A stretch of 19,007 nucleotides of DNA from CAZNVB01 sp964651495 (GCA_964651495.1 CAZYWP010000052.1:1-19007), one strand, 5' to 3'. Numbered from the stretch's first letter, positions 1 to 7,993 are shown. Translations and numbers: made by a program. Notes: a model not told the origin generated them from the letters alone.

Positions 1-43
1 TTCCTTGGCATGGAACTTGCCTGATGTACGGGCGGGAAGGCGA

Positions 44-1450
44 ATGACATCCGGCGCAAAAGAAAGGGCTAAACCGGGCCCGGGAAAATCCTCATCCTTG
101 ATTGGCCTGATTCTGCTCGTCCTTTTATTCGGGCCGGCCTCAGCTGGGGCCGTTGGCGCCGCAGACGATACGGCCAGGCAGTTCATCCTGGACAGCGGGC
201 TGAAAGTGTTCCTGCTCGAGAAGCGGAATTTTCCGCTGGTCAACGTGGTGACGGCCGTGAATTTGGGGACGAAAGACGAAACACCCGCCACCAGCGGCCT
301 CGTGCACGTCCTGGAGCATTACATCCTTTTCCGGGGGACCGAGCTGCGTTCGGGTAGTGAAGTCGGCCGCGATGTCCGGCGCCACAGCGGCTATTTCAAC
401 GCCCATACCGGACAGGATCTGGCCCTCTTCGAGCTCACCGTCCCGGCAGAACACGCCGAGTTCGCCCTGGACAATCAGAAGGATATCCTGTTCAACCTCA
501 AGCTGACCCAGGAGGAACTGGACCGCGAGAAAGAGGTCGTGCTGGAGGAATTCAACCAGATGGAAGACGACCCTTTCCTGCAGGCCACGTCGATCGCTTA
601 CAAGAACCTGTTTGGCGGACACCCCTACGGGAATCCGCCTCATGGAGACAAAGACGTCATCCGTGGCTTCAGCGCAGAGAAAATTCAGGAGTTTTACCGG
701 AAATACTGCGTTCCGGCCAATTGCTCGCTCGCCGTCGTCGGCGATTTCGGCCTTAAAGACATGGAAGACAAAGTGCGCCGGGTCTTCAACGAGATCAAAG
801 GGTTGCCCCCGGAAAAGCCCGGGTTCGAGCCGGCTCGGCCTCCCGAAAAGCCTGTCCGGGTGGAAATCGAGATGGATGTCAAAAAGGCCTATCTGGTCAT
901 CGGGGCCCTCGCTCCGGACTATAACAGCCCTGAACAATACACCTTTGATGTTCTGACCGAAATCCTGGGCCGCGGCGTCAACCCTATGCTCTTCCGGGCG
1001 CTGTGGGGCAGGCGGAAGCTGGTGGAGACGGTATCGATGTCCTACCATGCGCATAAGCATGGCGGCGCGATTCTCACCTACCTCACCCTCGACCCCAGGG
1101 ATATCCGGGCCGCGGAGCGCGAGGCGACGAACTTCCTCAAAAGGGTGCGGGAGGAGAACTTCTCGCCCCGGGACGTCTTCGGTGAAGAGCAGCGGTACGC
1201 TTATGATTTCCTGGGCGGAGCCAAGAACCGGATCAAATACGGCGCCCAGCAATCCCAGGAGAAAGGCCTTTTCCTGGCGACTTCGCTCGCCCGGTTCATG
1301 CTCCTGAGCGACGGGCAGGAGGGCAAAAATTATCTCGAAAGCATCGAAAACGTAAAATCATCCGACCTGCGCAAGGCGGCGGCAAAATACCTGGGCCGGG
1401 GCGATTTCGTGGTGGTGGCGGTCGTTCCGAAAAAGAAAAACTCATCATGA
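44..1450 (+). CDS. Exported M16 family zinc metallopeptidase, catalytic subunit
   Basis: This is an insulinase/M16B-type peptidase of 468 residues. The inverted zinc motif HVLEH is seen at residues 88-92, and Glu169 in VVLEEF lies at the family distance (about 76 residues) to be the third zinc ligand, so the catalytic half looks intact. Residues 1-36 have a basic N-terminus and a Leu/Ile-rich core ending near PASAGA, which indicates a signal peptide and action outside the cytoplasm. The ATG at 44 is chosen because a GGGAAGG ribosome site sits just upstream and it gives a clean signal peptide; a TTG at 5 would extend it by 13 residues. The C-terminal half (around LGRGVNPMLFRALWGRRK) lacks the Tyr of the substrate-binding R/Y pair that the family usually has there. 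The gene overlaps the next one by ATGA, and the two products probably work as a heterodimer. The substrate is unknown. Confidence 0.9.
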   Translation: MTSGAKERAKPGPGKSSSLIGLILLVLLFGPASAGAVGAADDTARQFILDSGLKVFLLEKRNFPLVNVVTAVNLGTKDETPATSGLVHVLEHYILFRGTELRSGSEVGRDVRRHSGYFNAHTGQDLALFELTVPAEHAEFALDNQKDILFNLKLTQEELDREKEVVLEEFNQMEDDPFLQATSIAYKNLFGGHPYGNPPHGDKDVIRGFSAEKIQEFYRKYCVPANCSLAVVGDFGLKDMEDKVRRVFNEIKGLPPEKPGFEPARPPEKPVRVEIEMDVKKAYLVIGALAPDYNSPEQYTFDVLTEILGRGVNPMLFRALWGRRKLVETVSMSYHAHKHGGAILTYLTLDPRDIRAAEREATNFLKRVREENFSPRDVFGEEQRYAYDFLGGAKNRIKYGAQQSQEKGLFLATSLARFMLLSDGQEGKNYLESIENVKSSDLRKAAAKYLGRGDFVVVAVVPKKKNSS

Positions 1451-2781
1451 TGGGCACAAGAAAAGGACTGGCTTTTCTGGTCGGAGGCTGCGCCGTCCTG
1501 GCGCTCCTCTCTTTTAGCGCAGGATCGTCCGCCGGTCAGGATCAACGCTGGAAGCTTGAAGCGCAGAAAAGGACGCTGGACAACGGACTGACGTTAGTTA
1601 TCGAGCGGGACGGGTCATCGGAGACGACGGTCATTCAAATTCTCGTCCGCGGGGGTAAGCGGGCCGAGCCTGAGGGAAAGTCGGGCCTGGCTTTTCTAAC
1701 CACGCGGCTGGCTGTCGAAATCCCGGACTCGGACAAGGTCCGGGAACTGATGAGCATGGCCACCGGGTTCTCGGTGGCGTCCCGGGGAGACTATTCCCTC
1801 ATCAACATCGAATGCCTCTCCTCGAACCTGGAGCCGACGCTGAAAATCCTGTCCAAGATCATCCTGGATCCGCTGTTCTCCAGCCTGAGAATAGACGCGG
1901 TCAAGGACTACATGCGTCACCAGAGCCGGGTCGAAGAGGATGATTCTGTAGTCGTCGGCCACCTGGCGAGCCTGCGGGCTTTCTTCTCCAGTCCCGGCTA
2001 TGCCGGGTCGGTCTACGGAGAGGAAAAGACCATCGAGGCCATCAAGGGCAGGGACATTGCCGAATTTTACAGGCGTCATTTCATCGCCACTAACCTGATT
2101 GTGGTGGTCATATCCGACCTCGAAGAACAGAGGATCATCGAGATCGTCGGAGGGGCTTTGGCAGGGCTATCCCGGGGCGATGCTCTTCCCTTCGAGCCGG
2201 TCGGCCTCCGCGTTCCCGAGGAAAAAACCGCCGTGATCGAGAGAGACACCAAGCAGAGCTATATCTCCCTGTCTTATCCCCTGCCCGAGGCGAGCCCCCG
2301 CGGTTATGCCCTTTCCTACCTGCTCGAAAATCTCCTGGGCAAAGGTCCGGGGTCCCGTCTCTGGCCTCTCCGTTCGGAAAAAAGGCTGGCCTACAACGTG
2401 AACTCGCGGCTGACACAGAAGTTGGATGGAGGGCTTCTCGAGGCCTATCTGGAAACAGACAACAGCAAAAGGGAGACCGCGCGGGTCGAGCTGAGGAGCG
2501 TGCTGGACGAGCTGGCCGAGAACGGGGCCGACGCCGCTGAGCTCTCAACGGCCAAGGCCGCCGCCAGGGCGAGTTTCCTGCGTGACAACGAGGTCAAAGA
2601 AACCCGGGCCAGCACTCTGGCTGCTTTCGAGGCGCTGGGCCTGGGTTTCGGCTATTTCAACGGGTTATTGAACGAGATGGGTGCCATCAAGCTGGAAGAG
2701 ATGAACGCGTTTATAAAATCCGTGCTGGCGCGCGAGAAAGCCTTCGAAGTCGTGGTCGGTTCGGGCCTGGAAAAGAAATAG
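1447..2781 (+). CDS. Exported M16 family protein, non-catalytic partner subunit
   Basis: This 444-residue M16-fold protein has no HxxEH: the expected place, after GKSGLAF, reads LTTRLAVE, so it cannot bind zinc in the normal way. It keeps the family's C-terminal signature GPGSRLWPL...RLAYNV, with Arg304 and Tyr316 as the likely substrate-binding R/Y pair. That is the pattern of the non-catalytic chain in M16B heterodimers such as mitochondrial processing peptidase. Residues 1-30 form a signal peptide; a lipobox-like VGGC at 12-15 is present, but the hydrophobic stretch continues past it, so ordinary cleavage seems likelier. It starts inside the preceding gene (ATGA overlap) with no clear ribosome site of its own, which suggests translational coupling. 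It ends 8 bp from the convergent gene, leaving no room for a terminator. Confidence 0.88.
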   Translation: MMGTRKGLAFLVGGCAVLALLSFSAGSSAGQDQRWKLEAQKRTLDNGLTLVIERDGSSETTVIQILVRGGKRAEPEGKSGLAFLTTRLAVEIPDSDKVRELMSMATGFSVASRGDYSLINIECLSSNLEPTLKILSKIILDPLFSSLRIDAVKDYMRHQSRVEEDDSVVVGHLASLRAFFSSPGYAGSVYGEEKTIEAIKGRDIAEFYRRHFIATNLIVVVISDLEEQRIIEIVGGALAGLSRGDALPFEPVGLRVPEEKTAVIERDTKQSYISLSYPLPEASPRGYALSYLLENLLGKGPGSRLWPLRSEKRLAYNVNSRLTQKLDGGLLEAYLETDNSKRETARVELRSVLDELAENGADAAELSTAKAAARASFLRDNEVKETRASTLAAFEALGLGFGYFNGLLNEMGAIKLEEMNAFIKSVLAREKAFEVVVGSGLEKK

Positions 2782-2789
2782 CGGAAGGG

Positions 2790-3656
2790 CTAGTCTTCTT
2801 GGTTTTTCCTGGCCAGTTCCCTGGCCTTAAGAGCGGCGTATTCGACAACGAGGCTGACCTCCTCCTCCGATCCGCCCAGGCTGGCTGTGATCTCGGTCTG
2901 GGGAGTCTGCCAGAGCGAACTGAGCACCAGATGGCCCAGGGTGATGGCCTCTCCCCAGTTGGAGAAGTCGTCCCGGTAGGAGGAATCGAGCCAATTCATA
3001 TTTTCCTCGACTGGCCGGCCGAACTTCTGGACCAGGGCATCCTTGATCCTCCGGTAGTCCTCGAGATAAGCGTTCTTATCTTCCGGAGAGGTGTTGAGGA
3101 AGAAGAATTTCGTCTTGCTCAGCTTATTAGCGGCGAAAATATACTCGATGGCGCAGTCCATGTTGATGACCTTCTGGAGGTATCTCATGATGTCCTGCCC
3201 CTTGCCTCTTTCCTGAGAAGACGGCTTCCCCTCCATCTCCAGGATGTACTTCTTGCTTACCCCCCACTGCATCTCGTCGAACTTGCGGGGCACATAGTCC
3301 ACCCTGAAGAATTCTTTCTCCTCCATGATGGTGATGGTCCGAAGTGGGTCGAACATCAGTTCGACGGCGCTGTCGAAGACGTAGCCCGACTTGGTGGCGC
3401 CCGTTTTCTCCGATTTGAAGCAGACGTAGTACCAGGACTTTCTCATTTTGCCGCCGTAGAGAAGGGAAAGGATGGCGCCCTGCTCGATCGTTTCGATGAC
3501 CGGGCTGCCTTCATCAGGCTGGAGAAAGACATGGGCATAGTCCCAGACGACTCTGATCTTTTTTTCAAACGCTCCCAGAGAGGCGGGGCAGACGACCAGC
3601 GCTGCCATCAATACAACAAGAAACCCGCCCGCTGTCCCTTTCGCTCTTTTAACCAT
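2790..3656 (-). CDS. Exported hypothetical protein with an SH3-like domain
   Basis: I do not recognise this 288-residue protein as a named family. Residues 1-29 form a signal peptide (KRAK, then a Leu/Val/Ala core, ending near SLGA). Residues of about 33-95 look like a bacterial SH3 domain: VFLQPDEGSPVIETIEQGAIL, then WYYVCF and SGYVFDSAVE resemble the strand pattern of such domains, which often bind cell wall or other ligands. The remaining part contains QWGVSKKYILEMEGKP, a pattern seen in proteins that compute a relation between sequence and a 'GxS..V...G.P' strand-helix unit, followed by a mixed alpha/beta region with no catalytic motif I can name. A ribosome site AAAGGA lies 7 nt before the ATG. 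The upstream promoter region is interrupted by the 100-N gap. Function unknown; a cell-envelope role is inferred from export only. Confidence 0.75.
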   Translation of the reverse strand: MVKRAKGTAGGFLVVLMAALVVCPASLGAFEKKIRVVWDYAHVFLQPDEGSPVIETIEQGAILSLLYGGKMRKSWYYVCFKSEKTGATKSGYVFDSAVELMFDPLRTITIMEEKEFFRVDYVPRKFDEMQWGVSKKYILEMEGKPSSQERGKGQDIMRYLQKVINMDCAIEYIFAANKLSKTKFFFLNTSPEDKNAYLEDYRRIKDALVQKFGRPVEENMNWLDSSYRDDFSNWGEAITLGHLVLSSLWQTPQTEITASLGGSEEEVSLVVEYAALKARELARKNQED

Positions 3657-3694
3657 GTCAGTGTCCTTTCTCTCCAGGATTTGCGGTTCCCGGC

Positions 3695-3794
3695 NNNNNN
3701 NNNNNNNNNNNNNNNNNNNNNNNNNNNNNNNNNNNNNNNNNNNNNNNNNNNNNNNNNNNNNNNNNNNNNNNNNNNNNNNNNNNNNNNNNNNNNN
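3695..3794. other. Assembly gap of 100 N
   Basis: Exactly 100 undetermined bases, the conventional length for a scaffold gap of unknown size. It falls in the intergenic region between the SH3-like gene and porB, both read leftwards, so neither coding region is broken. The eight bases before the gap and the eight after it are identical (TTCCCGGC), so the true gap may be tiny or even an overlap. Confidence 0.98.
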
Positions 3795-3922
3795 TTCCCG
3801 GCCCGGTCCGGAGAACTGATCTTAGATTGAATCTTTAGCGGGAAGGGCACAATCCTCCCTAAGGGTGATTCGGGGCGGGAATTCTCTTCACCTCAAGAGA
3901 GTAACCGCCGCCGGGGCGGAGG

Positions 3923-3941
3923 GCGGCCGGCGACCGGCCGC
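3923..3941 (-). terminator. GC-rich hairpin after porB, possible terminator
   Basis: A perfect 8-bp stem (GCGGCCGG / CCGGCCGC) with a 3-nt loop lies 8 nt beyond the porB stop codon. A second GC-rich inverted repeat (CCGCC...GGCGG) follows at about 3905-3918. There is no run of T on the minus strand after either stem, so this is not a classic intrinsic terminator. It may instead stabilise the mRNA 3' end or act with Rho. Confidence 0.4.
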
Positions 3942-3949
3942 GTCGTCCT

Positions 3950-4888
3950 CTAAACGCCGGAGATCTCGGCCAGCTTGTTCAGTTCCTGCCAGTCGCGGTC
4001 CACTTCCTTCTGGATCGCCTCCAGCATCCAGGTATTCTCCTCCTTGAACAGGTGACGGAAGCGGCCCTGCGATTTCAGCCATTCCAGGACGGGCTTCTTT
4101 TCTTTCGGCTTGTAATTGATCTTGTATTTCCCGTTTTCTACTTCGTAGAGCGGCCAGACGCAGGTATCGGCAGCCATCTGGGCCAGCTTGATCCCCTGCG
4201 ATTCGTCGTACTTCCATTCGGTCGGGCAGAGGCAGAGGACATTCAGGAAGGCCGGTCCGTCGGCCTCGAACGCCTTCTTGGCCTTGTTGTAGAGGTCCTG
4301 CCAGCGGTGCGGACTGGCCTGGGCGACATAGGGGATGTTGTGGGCCGCCAGGATCTTGGTCAGGTCTTTCCTCTTCTGGACCTTGCCCGGGCTCTGCGAC
4401 CCCGCCGGTGAGGTCGTGGCCGAAGCGCCGAGGGGAGTCGCCGAAGAGCGCTGGCCACCAGTGTTGGCATAGACGTTATTGTCGTAACAGACGTAGACGA
4501 TTTTGTGGCCCCGCTCCATGGCGCCGGAGAGGGCTTGGATTCCGATGTCGTAGGTGCCGCCGTCACCGCCCACTCCCAGGAATTTGATCTTCGTGTCGGC
4601 GGGAATTTTTCCCTTGTTCTTCAAGGCCTTGAACATCGCCTCGACCCCGGCGATCGTCGAGGCGGCGTTCTCGAAAGCGCTGTGGACCCACATGCAGTTC
4701 CAGGCGGTCCGGGGAAAGATTGTAGTGCAGACTTCGAGACAGCCGGTAGCGTTGGCCACGACAATCGGGTCCTCGGTCGCCCGCAGGATAATCTTGAAAA
4801 TCAGGGGAATCCCGCAGCCGAGGCACATGCCGTGCCCGGCGACGAGCCGGTCTTCCATTTGAGCCAGGTCTTTAAGCTTAACTGCCAT
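3950..4888 (-). CDS. porB: Pyruvate:ferredoxin oxidoreductase, beta subunit
   Basis: This is the thiamine-diphosphate-binding subunit of the four-subunit pyruvate (2-oxoacid):ferredoxin oxidoreductase, which converts pyruvate and CoA to acetyl-CoA and CO2 while reducing ferredoxin, or runs in reverse. The 312-residue length is normal for PorB. The diphosphate/Mg motif starts at GGDGG (107-111) and closes at DNN (136-138), followed by YANTGGQRS, which is typical of pyruvate-type enzymes. Cysteines for one [4Fe-4S] cluster are visible at 22 and 25 (CLGCG), at 50/54, and near 211 (CLCPTEW). The ribosome site AAGGAG lies about 7 nt before the ATG. It is the last gene of the por operon, 28 nt after porA. 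The exact 2-oxoacid is inferred from the motifs; pyruvate is the best choice. Confidence 0.95.
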   Translation of the reverse strand: MAVKLKDLAQMEDRLVAGHGMCLGCGIPLIFKIILRATEDPIVVANATGCLEVCTTIFPRTAWNCMWVHSAFENAASTIAGVEAMFKALKNKGKIPADTKIKFLGVGGDGGTYDIGIQALSGAMERGHKIVYVCYDNNVYANTGGQRSSATPLGASATTSPAGSQSPGKVQKRKDLTKILAAHNIPYVAQASPHRWQDLYNKAKKAFEADGPAFLNVLCLCPTEWKYDESQGIKLAQMAADTCVWPLYEVENGKYKINYKPKEKKPVLEWLKSQGRFRHLFKEENTWMLEAIQKEVDRDWQELNKLAEISGV

Positions 4889-4916
4889 TTTCGTTTCTCC
4901 TTAGCCAGCCCTTTTT

Positions 4917-6098
4917 CTACTCTCTCAGGTTGATGTAGCCGAGCATTTCGTCCACTTTCCCGCCGGCAGCGGTTTTCTCGAGCTTCCGGGCGACCTCCTT
5001 GAAGTGCTCGACTTTGATATCGCGGCCGCCCAGCCCGTAAACATAGTTGACCATTTTCGGCCGCGCCTCGAAGTCGTACAGCGCCGACCGGATCTCGGTG
5101 AACAGGGGAGCGCCGAAAGCGCCGGGCGCCGAGGAGCGGTCCAGGACCGCCACGGCTTTCATGTTTTTCAGGGCCTCGGCGATCTTTTCATGGGGGAAGG
5201 GCCGGAAGACCCGCGGCTTGAGGAGGCCGATCTTGAGGCCTTCGCCCCGCAGCTCATCGATCGCATCCTTCCCCGTTCCGGCGGCCGAGCTCATGACGAC
5301 GATGCAGAGCTCGGCGTCATCCATCCTGTATTTCTCGAAAAACCCGTAGCTGCGGCCGAACGTCTTGCCGAATTCCCTGCCGATGGCTTCGATCACCGGC
5401 GGCGAATTCTCGATTCCCTCAATCTGGCTCCTCTTGTGTTCGAAGTAGTAGTCGGTGAAATCGATCGGCCCGACGGTGAACTTGCGGCTCGTATCCAGCA
5501 ACGGGAAAGGGGGCTTGAATTCGCCGACGAATTTTTTGACCGCCTGGTCATCTTCCACCTGGACGCCCTCGGAGGAATGGCTGATGATGAACCCGTCCAG
5601 GCCGACGAAAATCGGGGTCAGGACATCCGGATGTTCGGCGATGCGGAAGGCCTGGATGAAGTTGTCGTAGGCTTCCTGGCAATTTTCCGAGTAGATTTGG
5701 ATCCAGCCGGAGTCCCGGGCGCCCATGGTGTCGCTGTGGTCGCCGTGAATGTTGATCGGGGCGCTCAGCGCCCGGTTGGCGATGGCCGCGACGATGGGCA
5801 GCCTCAACCCGGCTGCGATGTAGAGCATCTCCCACATCAGGGCGAGTCCCTGGGAGCAGGTGGCCGTCATCACCCGTCCTCCGGCAGCGGCCGCGCCGAT
5901 GCAGACGCTCATGGCGCTGTGCTCGCTCTCGGGACAGACAAACTCGCCGCTGATCAGCCCGTCCGCCTTGAACGAAGCGATCGTCTCGACGATGGCGGTC
6001 GAAGGCGTGATCGGGTAGGCGGCGACGACATCGGGGTCGACCTGGCGGACGGCTTCGGCGATGGTCTGGTTGCCGTTCAGGATCTTGATTCCCTTCAT
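4917..6098 (-). CDS. porA: Pyruvate:ferredoxin oxidoreductase, alpha subunit
   Basis: The alpha subunit carries the pyrimidine-side domain for thiamine diphosphate and, with PorB, builds the active site. The 393-residue protein opens with GNQTIAEAV and has the family motif YPITPST at residues 28-34, then HSDTMGARDSGW and a C-terminal transketolase-like domain with the SSAPGAFGAP segment. The start at 6098 is chosen because it forms an ATGA overlap with the porD stop and has a GGGAG ribosome site about 7 nt upstream. A longer reading to 6167 would only cover the end of porD in another frame. It sits between porD and porB, the usual order for archaeal-type Por operons, and the cytoplasmic complex needs all four subunits. 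Confidence 0.95.
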   Translation of the reverse strand: MKGIKILNGNQTIAEAVRQVDPDVVAAYPITPSTAIVETIASFKADGLISGEFVCPESEHSAMSVCIGAAAAGGRVMTATCSQGLALMWEMLYIAAGLRLPIVAAIANRALSAPINIHGDHSDTMGARDSGWIQIYSENCQEAYDNFIQAFRIAEHPDVLTPIFVGLDGFIISHSSEGVQVEDDQAVKKFVGEFKPPFPLLDTSRKFTVGPIDFTDYYFEHKRSQIEGIENSPPVIEAIGREFGKTFGRSYGFFEKYRMDDAELCIVVMSSAAGTGKDAIDELRGEGLKIGLLKPRVFRPFPHEKIAEALKNMKAVAVLDRSSAPGAFGAPLFTEIRSALYDFEARPKMVNYVYGLGGRDIKVEHFKEVARKLEKTAAGGKVDEMLGYINLRE

Positions 6099-6409
6099 TT
6101 TTTTCTCCCTTCGGCCAGCTGGGGCTCTTCTTTCACCATGATGATGGCCTTTTCCTTGGTCGGGCATTCTTCGGCGCAGAGGCCGCAGCCGGTGCAGTAA
6201 TCATAATTGAAACCGGTGACCTTGCCGTCTTCGACCCGGATGGCGAAATGCGGGCAGAAGAGCCAGCAGAAGAAGCACTGGATGCAGTTCTCTTCGATAA
6301 ACTCCGGCTTTCGGCCCGACCGCCACGTGCCGGTGCGATTGGAAACGGAGTTGCCCGCCGCGAGGTTGATCGTTCCGAGAGTGAGCTCTTTCCAAGTTTC
6401 TTTTTTCAT
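6095..6409 (-). CDS. porD: Pyruvate:ferredoxin oxidoreductase, delta (ferredoxin-like) subunit
   Basis: A 104-residue two-cluster ferredoxin domain that passes electrons from the PorAB site to external ferredoxin. Eight cysteines form two complete [4Fe-4S] motifs: C42, C45, C48, C52 (CIQCFFCWLFCP) and C72, C75, C78, C82 (CTGCGLCAEECP). The N-terminal 35 residues before the first cluster are typical for PorD. A GGAGG ribosome site stands about 10 nt before the ATG, inside the end of porC, and the genes overlap by ATGA on both sides, pointing to tight co-translation. Confidence 0.95.
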   Translation of the reverse strand: MKKETWKELTLGTINLAAGNSVSNRTGTWRSGRKPEFIEENCIQCFFCWLFCPHFAIRVEDGKVTGFNYDYCTGCGLCAEECPTKEKAIIMVKEEPQLAEGRKK

Positions 6410-6981
6410 GCTTCTTTGACCTCCTGGAAGGCCCGGTCGATGGTCCGCAGGTTCATCTGGACAACCTCGGGCCGCAGTTTTTTGGCCAGAGAGACTTCGA
6501 TTTTTTCCTTGAATTTAGCCAGGTCCATCAACTCGAGGACCTTGACGAGGGCGGCGACCATCGGAACATTCGGGATGGCCCGCCCCAGTTCGTCTCTGGC
6601 GATCGTGTAGGCGTCCAGGGAGTAAATCTTGCGGCCGCCCAGTTTCAGGCGTTCCCGGACCAGGGCGATGTCAAAGGTCGTGTTCATCAGAAATACGGCA
6701 TCCTCCTTGGCTCCGTCGGCGATATCGACAAGCCCCAACAGGCTGGGGTCCGTAACGACCACGATATCGGGGTAGTAAACCTGACTATGAGTGCGGATGG
6801 GCTTCCGGCTGATGCGGTTGAACGCCAGGATCGGCGTGCCTCTCTTCTCGGCCCCGAATTCAGGGAACGCCTGGACGTATTTCCCCTCTTCCGAGGCGAG
6901 GACGTCGGCCAGGGTCACGGCCGCGGTGACGACCCCCTGGCCGGCCCGCCCGTGCCAGCGAATCTCCAGTGTCTCTTTCAT
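6406..6981 (-). CDS. porC: Pyruvate:ferredoxin oxidoreductase, gamma subunit
   Basis: This 191-residue subunit (called gamma; named PorC or PorG in different genomes) has the glycine-rich motif GRAGQG at residues 11-16, the family hallmark, followed by FGAEKRGTP and the PNVPMVAALVKVL segment near the C-terminus. In this enzyme class the domain helps bind CoA. It is first in the porCDAB operon, with a strong GAGGAGG site about 4 nt before the ATG. A 93-bp spacer separates it from recR, long enough for a separate promoter, though I see no convincing -35/-10 pair. Three TGATAA repeats lie in that spacer. Confidence 0.94.
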   Translation of the reverse strand: MKETLEIRWHGRAGQGVVTAAVTLADVLASEEGKYVQAFPEFGAEKRGTPILAFNRISRKPIRTHSQVYYPDIVVVTDPSLLGLVDIADGAKEDAVFLMNTTFDIALVRERLKLGGRKIYSLDAYTIARDELGRAIPNVPMVAALVKVLELMDLAKFKEKIEVSLAKKLRPEVVQMNLRTIDRAFQEVKEA

Positions 6982-7004
6982 TGAACCTCCTCTCTGTTCA
7001 CGGA

Positions 7005-7053
7005 CACATGTGATAACATTTGGCCATGCGATATGATGATAAAGGCGTGATAA
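7005..7053. promoter_or_regulatory. Repeats in the recR-porC spacer, possible operator
   Basis: TGATAA occurs three times in the same direction within this short stretch (7011-7016, 7037-7042, 7048-7053), the last two one helical turn apart. A perfect 8-bp palindrome CACATGTG lies at 7005-7012 and overlaps the first copy. Such clustering upstream of an operon suggests a regulator site for the por genes, but the repeats are short and the surrounding DNA is AT-rich, so chance is possible. Confidence 0.3.
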
Positions 7054-7074
7054 TACCAGAAATACGCTCGAAAA

Positions 7075-7680
7075 TCACTCCTTGAGTTCGGTCCGGCCTT
7101 CGATCGCCCTCTTGATGGTGACCTGATCGGCGAAATCGATGTCCGACCCGACCGGCAGCCCCATGGCCAGCCTGGTCAGGCGCAGCGGGTGGTCTTTCAG
7201 GATTTTCACCAGGTAGAGAGCGGTGGCTTCGCCCTCGGCCGTGGGGTTAGTGGCGATGATGATTTCCCGGAAATTCCCTTTCTCGACCCTCTGGACAAGC
7301 TTCTCCAGGCGAAGCTCATCGGGTCCGACGCCCCGGAGCGGCGCCAGCGTCCCCAGAAGGACATGGTAGCGGCCCTGGAAGACGCCGGTTTTTTCGATCG
7401 AAGAGATGTTATAGGGCTCCTCGACGACGCAGAGGACGTCATTCGCCCGCTCGCCGTCGGCGCACATCTCGCAGGGGTCGACGTGGGTGATGTTGTTGCA
7501 GACCGAGCAATAAAAAATCTTCCGCTTGGCCTCACGAATGGCCTCGGCCAGGCGATCGGCATCTTCCTGGGGCAGCCCGAGGACATAGAATGCGATTCTT
7601 TGGGCCGTTTTGGCCCCGATGCCGGGAATCCTCTTCAGCTCCTCGATGAGCCGGTGGAGAGGCAGGGCGAAGTCGAACAT
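7075..7680 (-). CDS. recR: Recombination mediator protein RecR
   Basis: RecR works with RecO (and RecF) to load RecA at single-stranded gaps and stalled forks. The 201-residue length is standard. The helix-hairpin-helix segment is at about 11-35 (LKRIPGIGAKTAQRIAF), the zinc finger uses C58, C61, C70 and C73 (CSVC...CEMC), and the Toprim domain follows (VVEEPYN; NPTAEGEAT near 145-155; LPVGSDIDFAD at the end). The start overlaps the ybaB stop by one base (TGATG) and has no strong ribosome site, so translation is probably coupled. It is the last gene of the dnaX-ybaB-recR cluster found in many bacteria. Confidence 0.97.
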   Translation of the reverse strand: MFDFALPLHRLIEELKRIPGIGAKTAQRIAFYVLGLPQEDADRLAEAIREAKRKIFYCSVCNNITHVDPCEMCADGERANDVLCVVEEPYNISSIEKTGVFQGRYHVLLGTLAPLRGVGPDELRLEKLVQRVEKGNFREIIIATNPTAEGEATALYLVKILKDHPLRLTRLAMGLPVGSDIDFADQVTIKRAIEGRTELKE

Positions 7681-7991
7681 CAGAATAAACCGGGGATCTT
7701 GAGCCCGCCGCCCAGGCCGCTCAGCTTTTGCGAGAGATGCTCATCCACCTTAGCGACGGCGTCGTTGAAGGCGGCCGTGATCAGGTCCTGGAGCATTTCC
7801 ACGTCCTCTTTGCTGACGACCTCGGGGTCGATCCGGACGGAGATCAAGTTCTTCTGGCCGTCCAGGGTGATGGTGACCATGCCGCCGCCGCTCGACCCCT
7901 CGAGGCGCAATTCGGCCAGCTCTTGCTGCAGCTTCTCCTGCATTTCCTTGGCCGTTTTGAGCATTTTTTGAAGATTGGTGATATCTTTCAT
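7680..7991 (-). CDS. ybaB: YbaB/EbfC family nucleoid-associated protein
   Basis: A 103-residue small DNA-binding protein of the YbaB/EbfC family, which forms tweezer-like dimers and coats the nucleoid. The N-terminal helix is rich in Lys, Gln and Glu (LQKMLKTAKEMQEKLQQEL). The middle has the typical GMVTITLDGQKNLISVRIDPEVV strand pattern, and DLITAAFNDAVAKVDEHL forms the last helix. It lies between dnaX (2-nt gap) and recR (1-nt overlap), the conserved position for this family. The ribosome site AAGGAG lies within the last codons of dnaX. Confidence 0.95.
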   Translation of the reverse strand: MKDITNLQKMLKTAKEMQEKLQQELAELRLEGSSGGGMVTITLDGQKNLISVRIDPEVVSKEDVEMLQDLITAAFNDAVAKVDEHLSQKLSGLGGGLKIPGLF

Positions 7992-7993
7992 CC

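Noticed and set aside
1..24. Possible end of an upstream gene (reading ...FLGMELA then TGA at 22-24)
   Set aside because: Only seven codons are visible; it fits an operon partner of the M16 pair but cannot be told from chance.
140..1252. 370-codon open frame on the minus strand
   Set aside because: Lies wholly inside the M16 gene; GC-rich DNA gives long antisense frames, and it has no recognisable motif or ribosome site.
2799..3830. 343-codon open frame on the plus strand
   Set aside because: Antisense to the SH3-like gene and runs through the N gap; not a real gene.
5004..6200. 398-codon open frame on the plus strand
   Set aside because: Antisense to porA, which has unambiguous family motifs.
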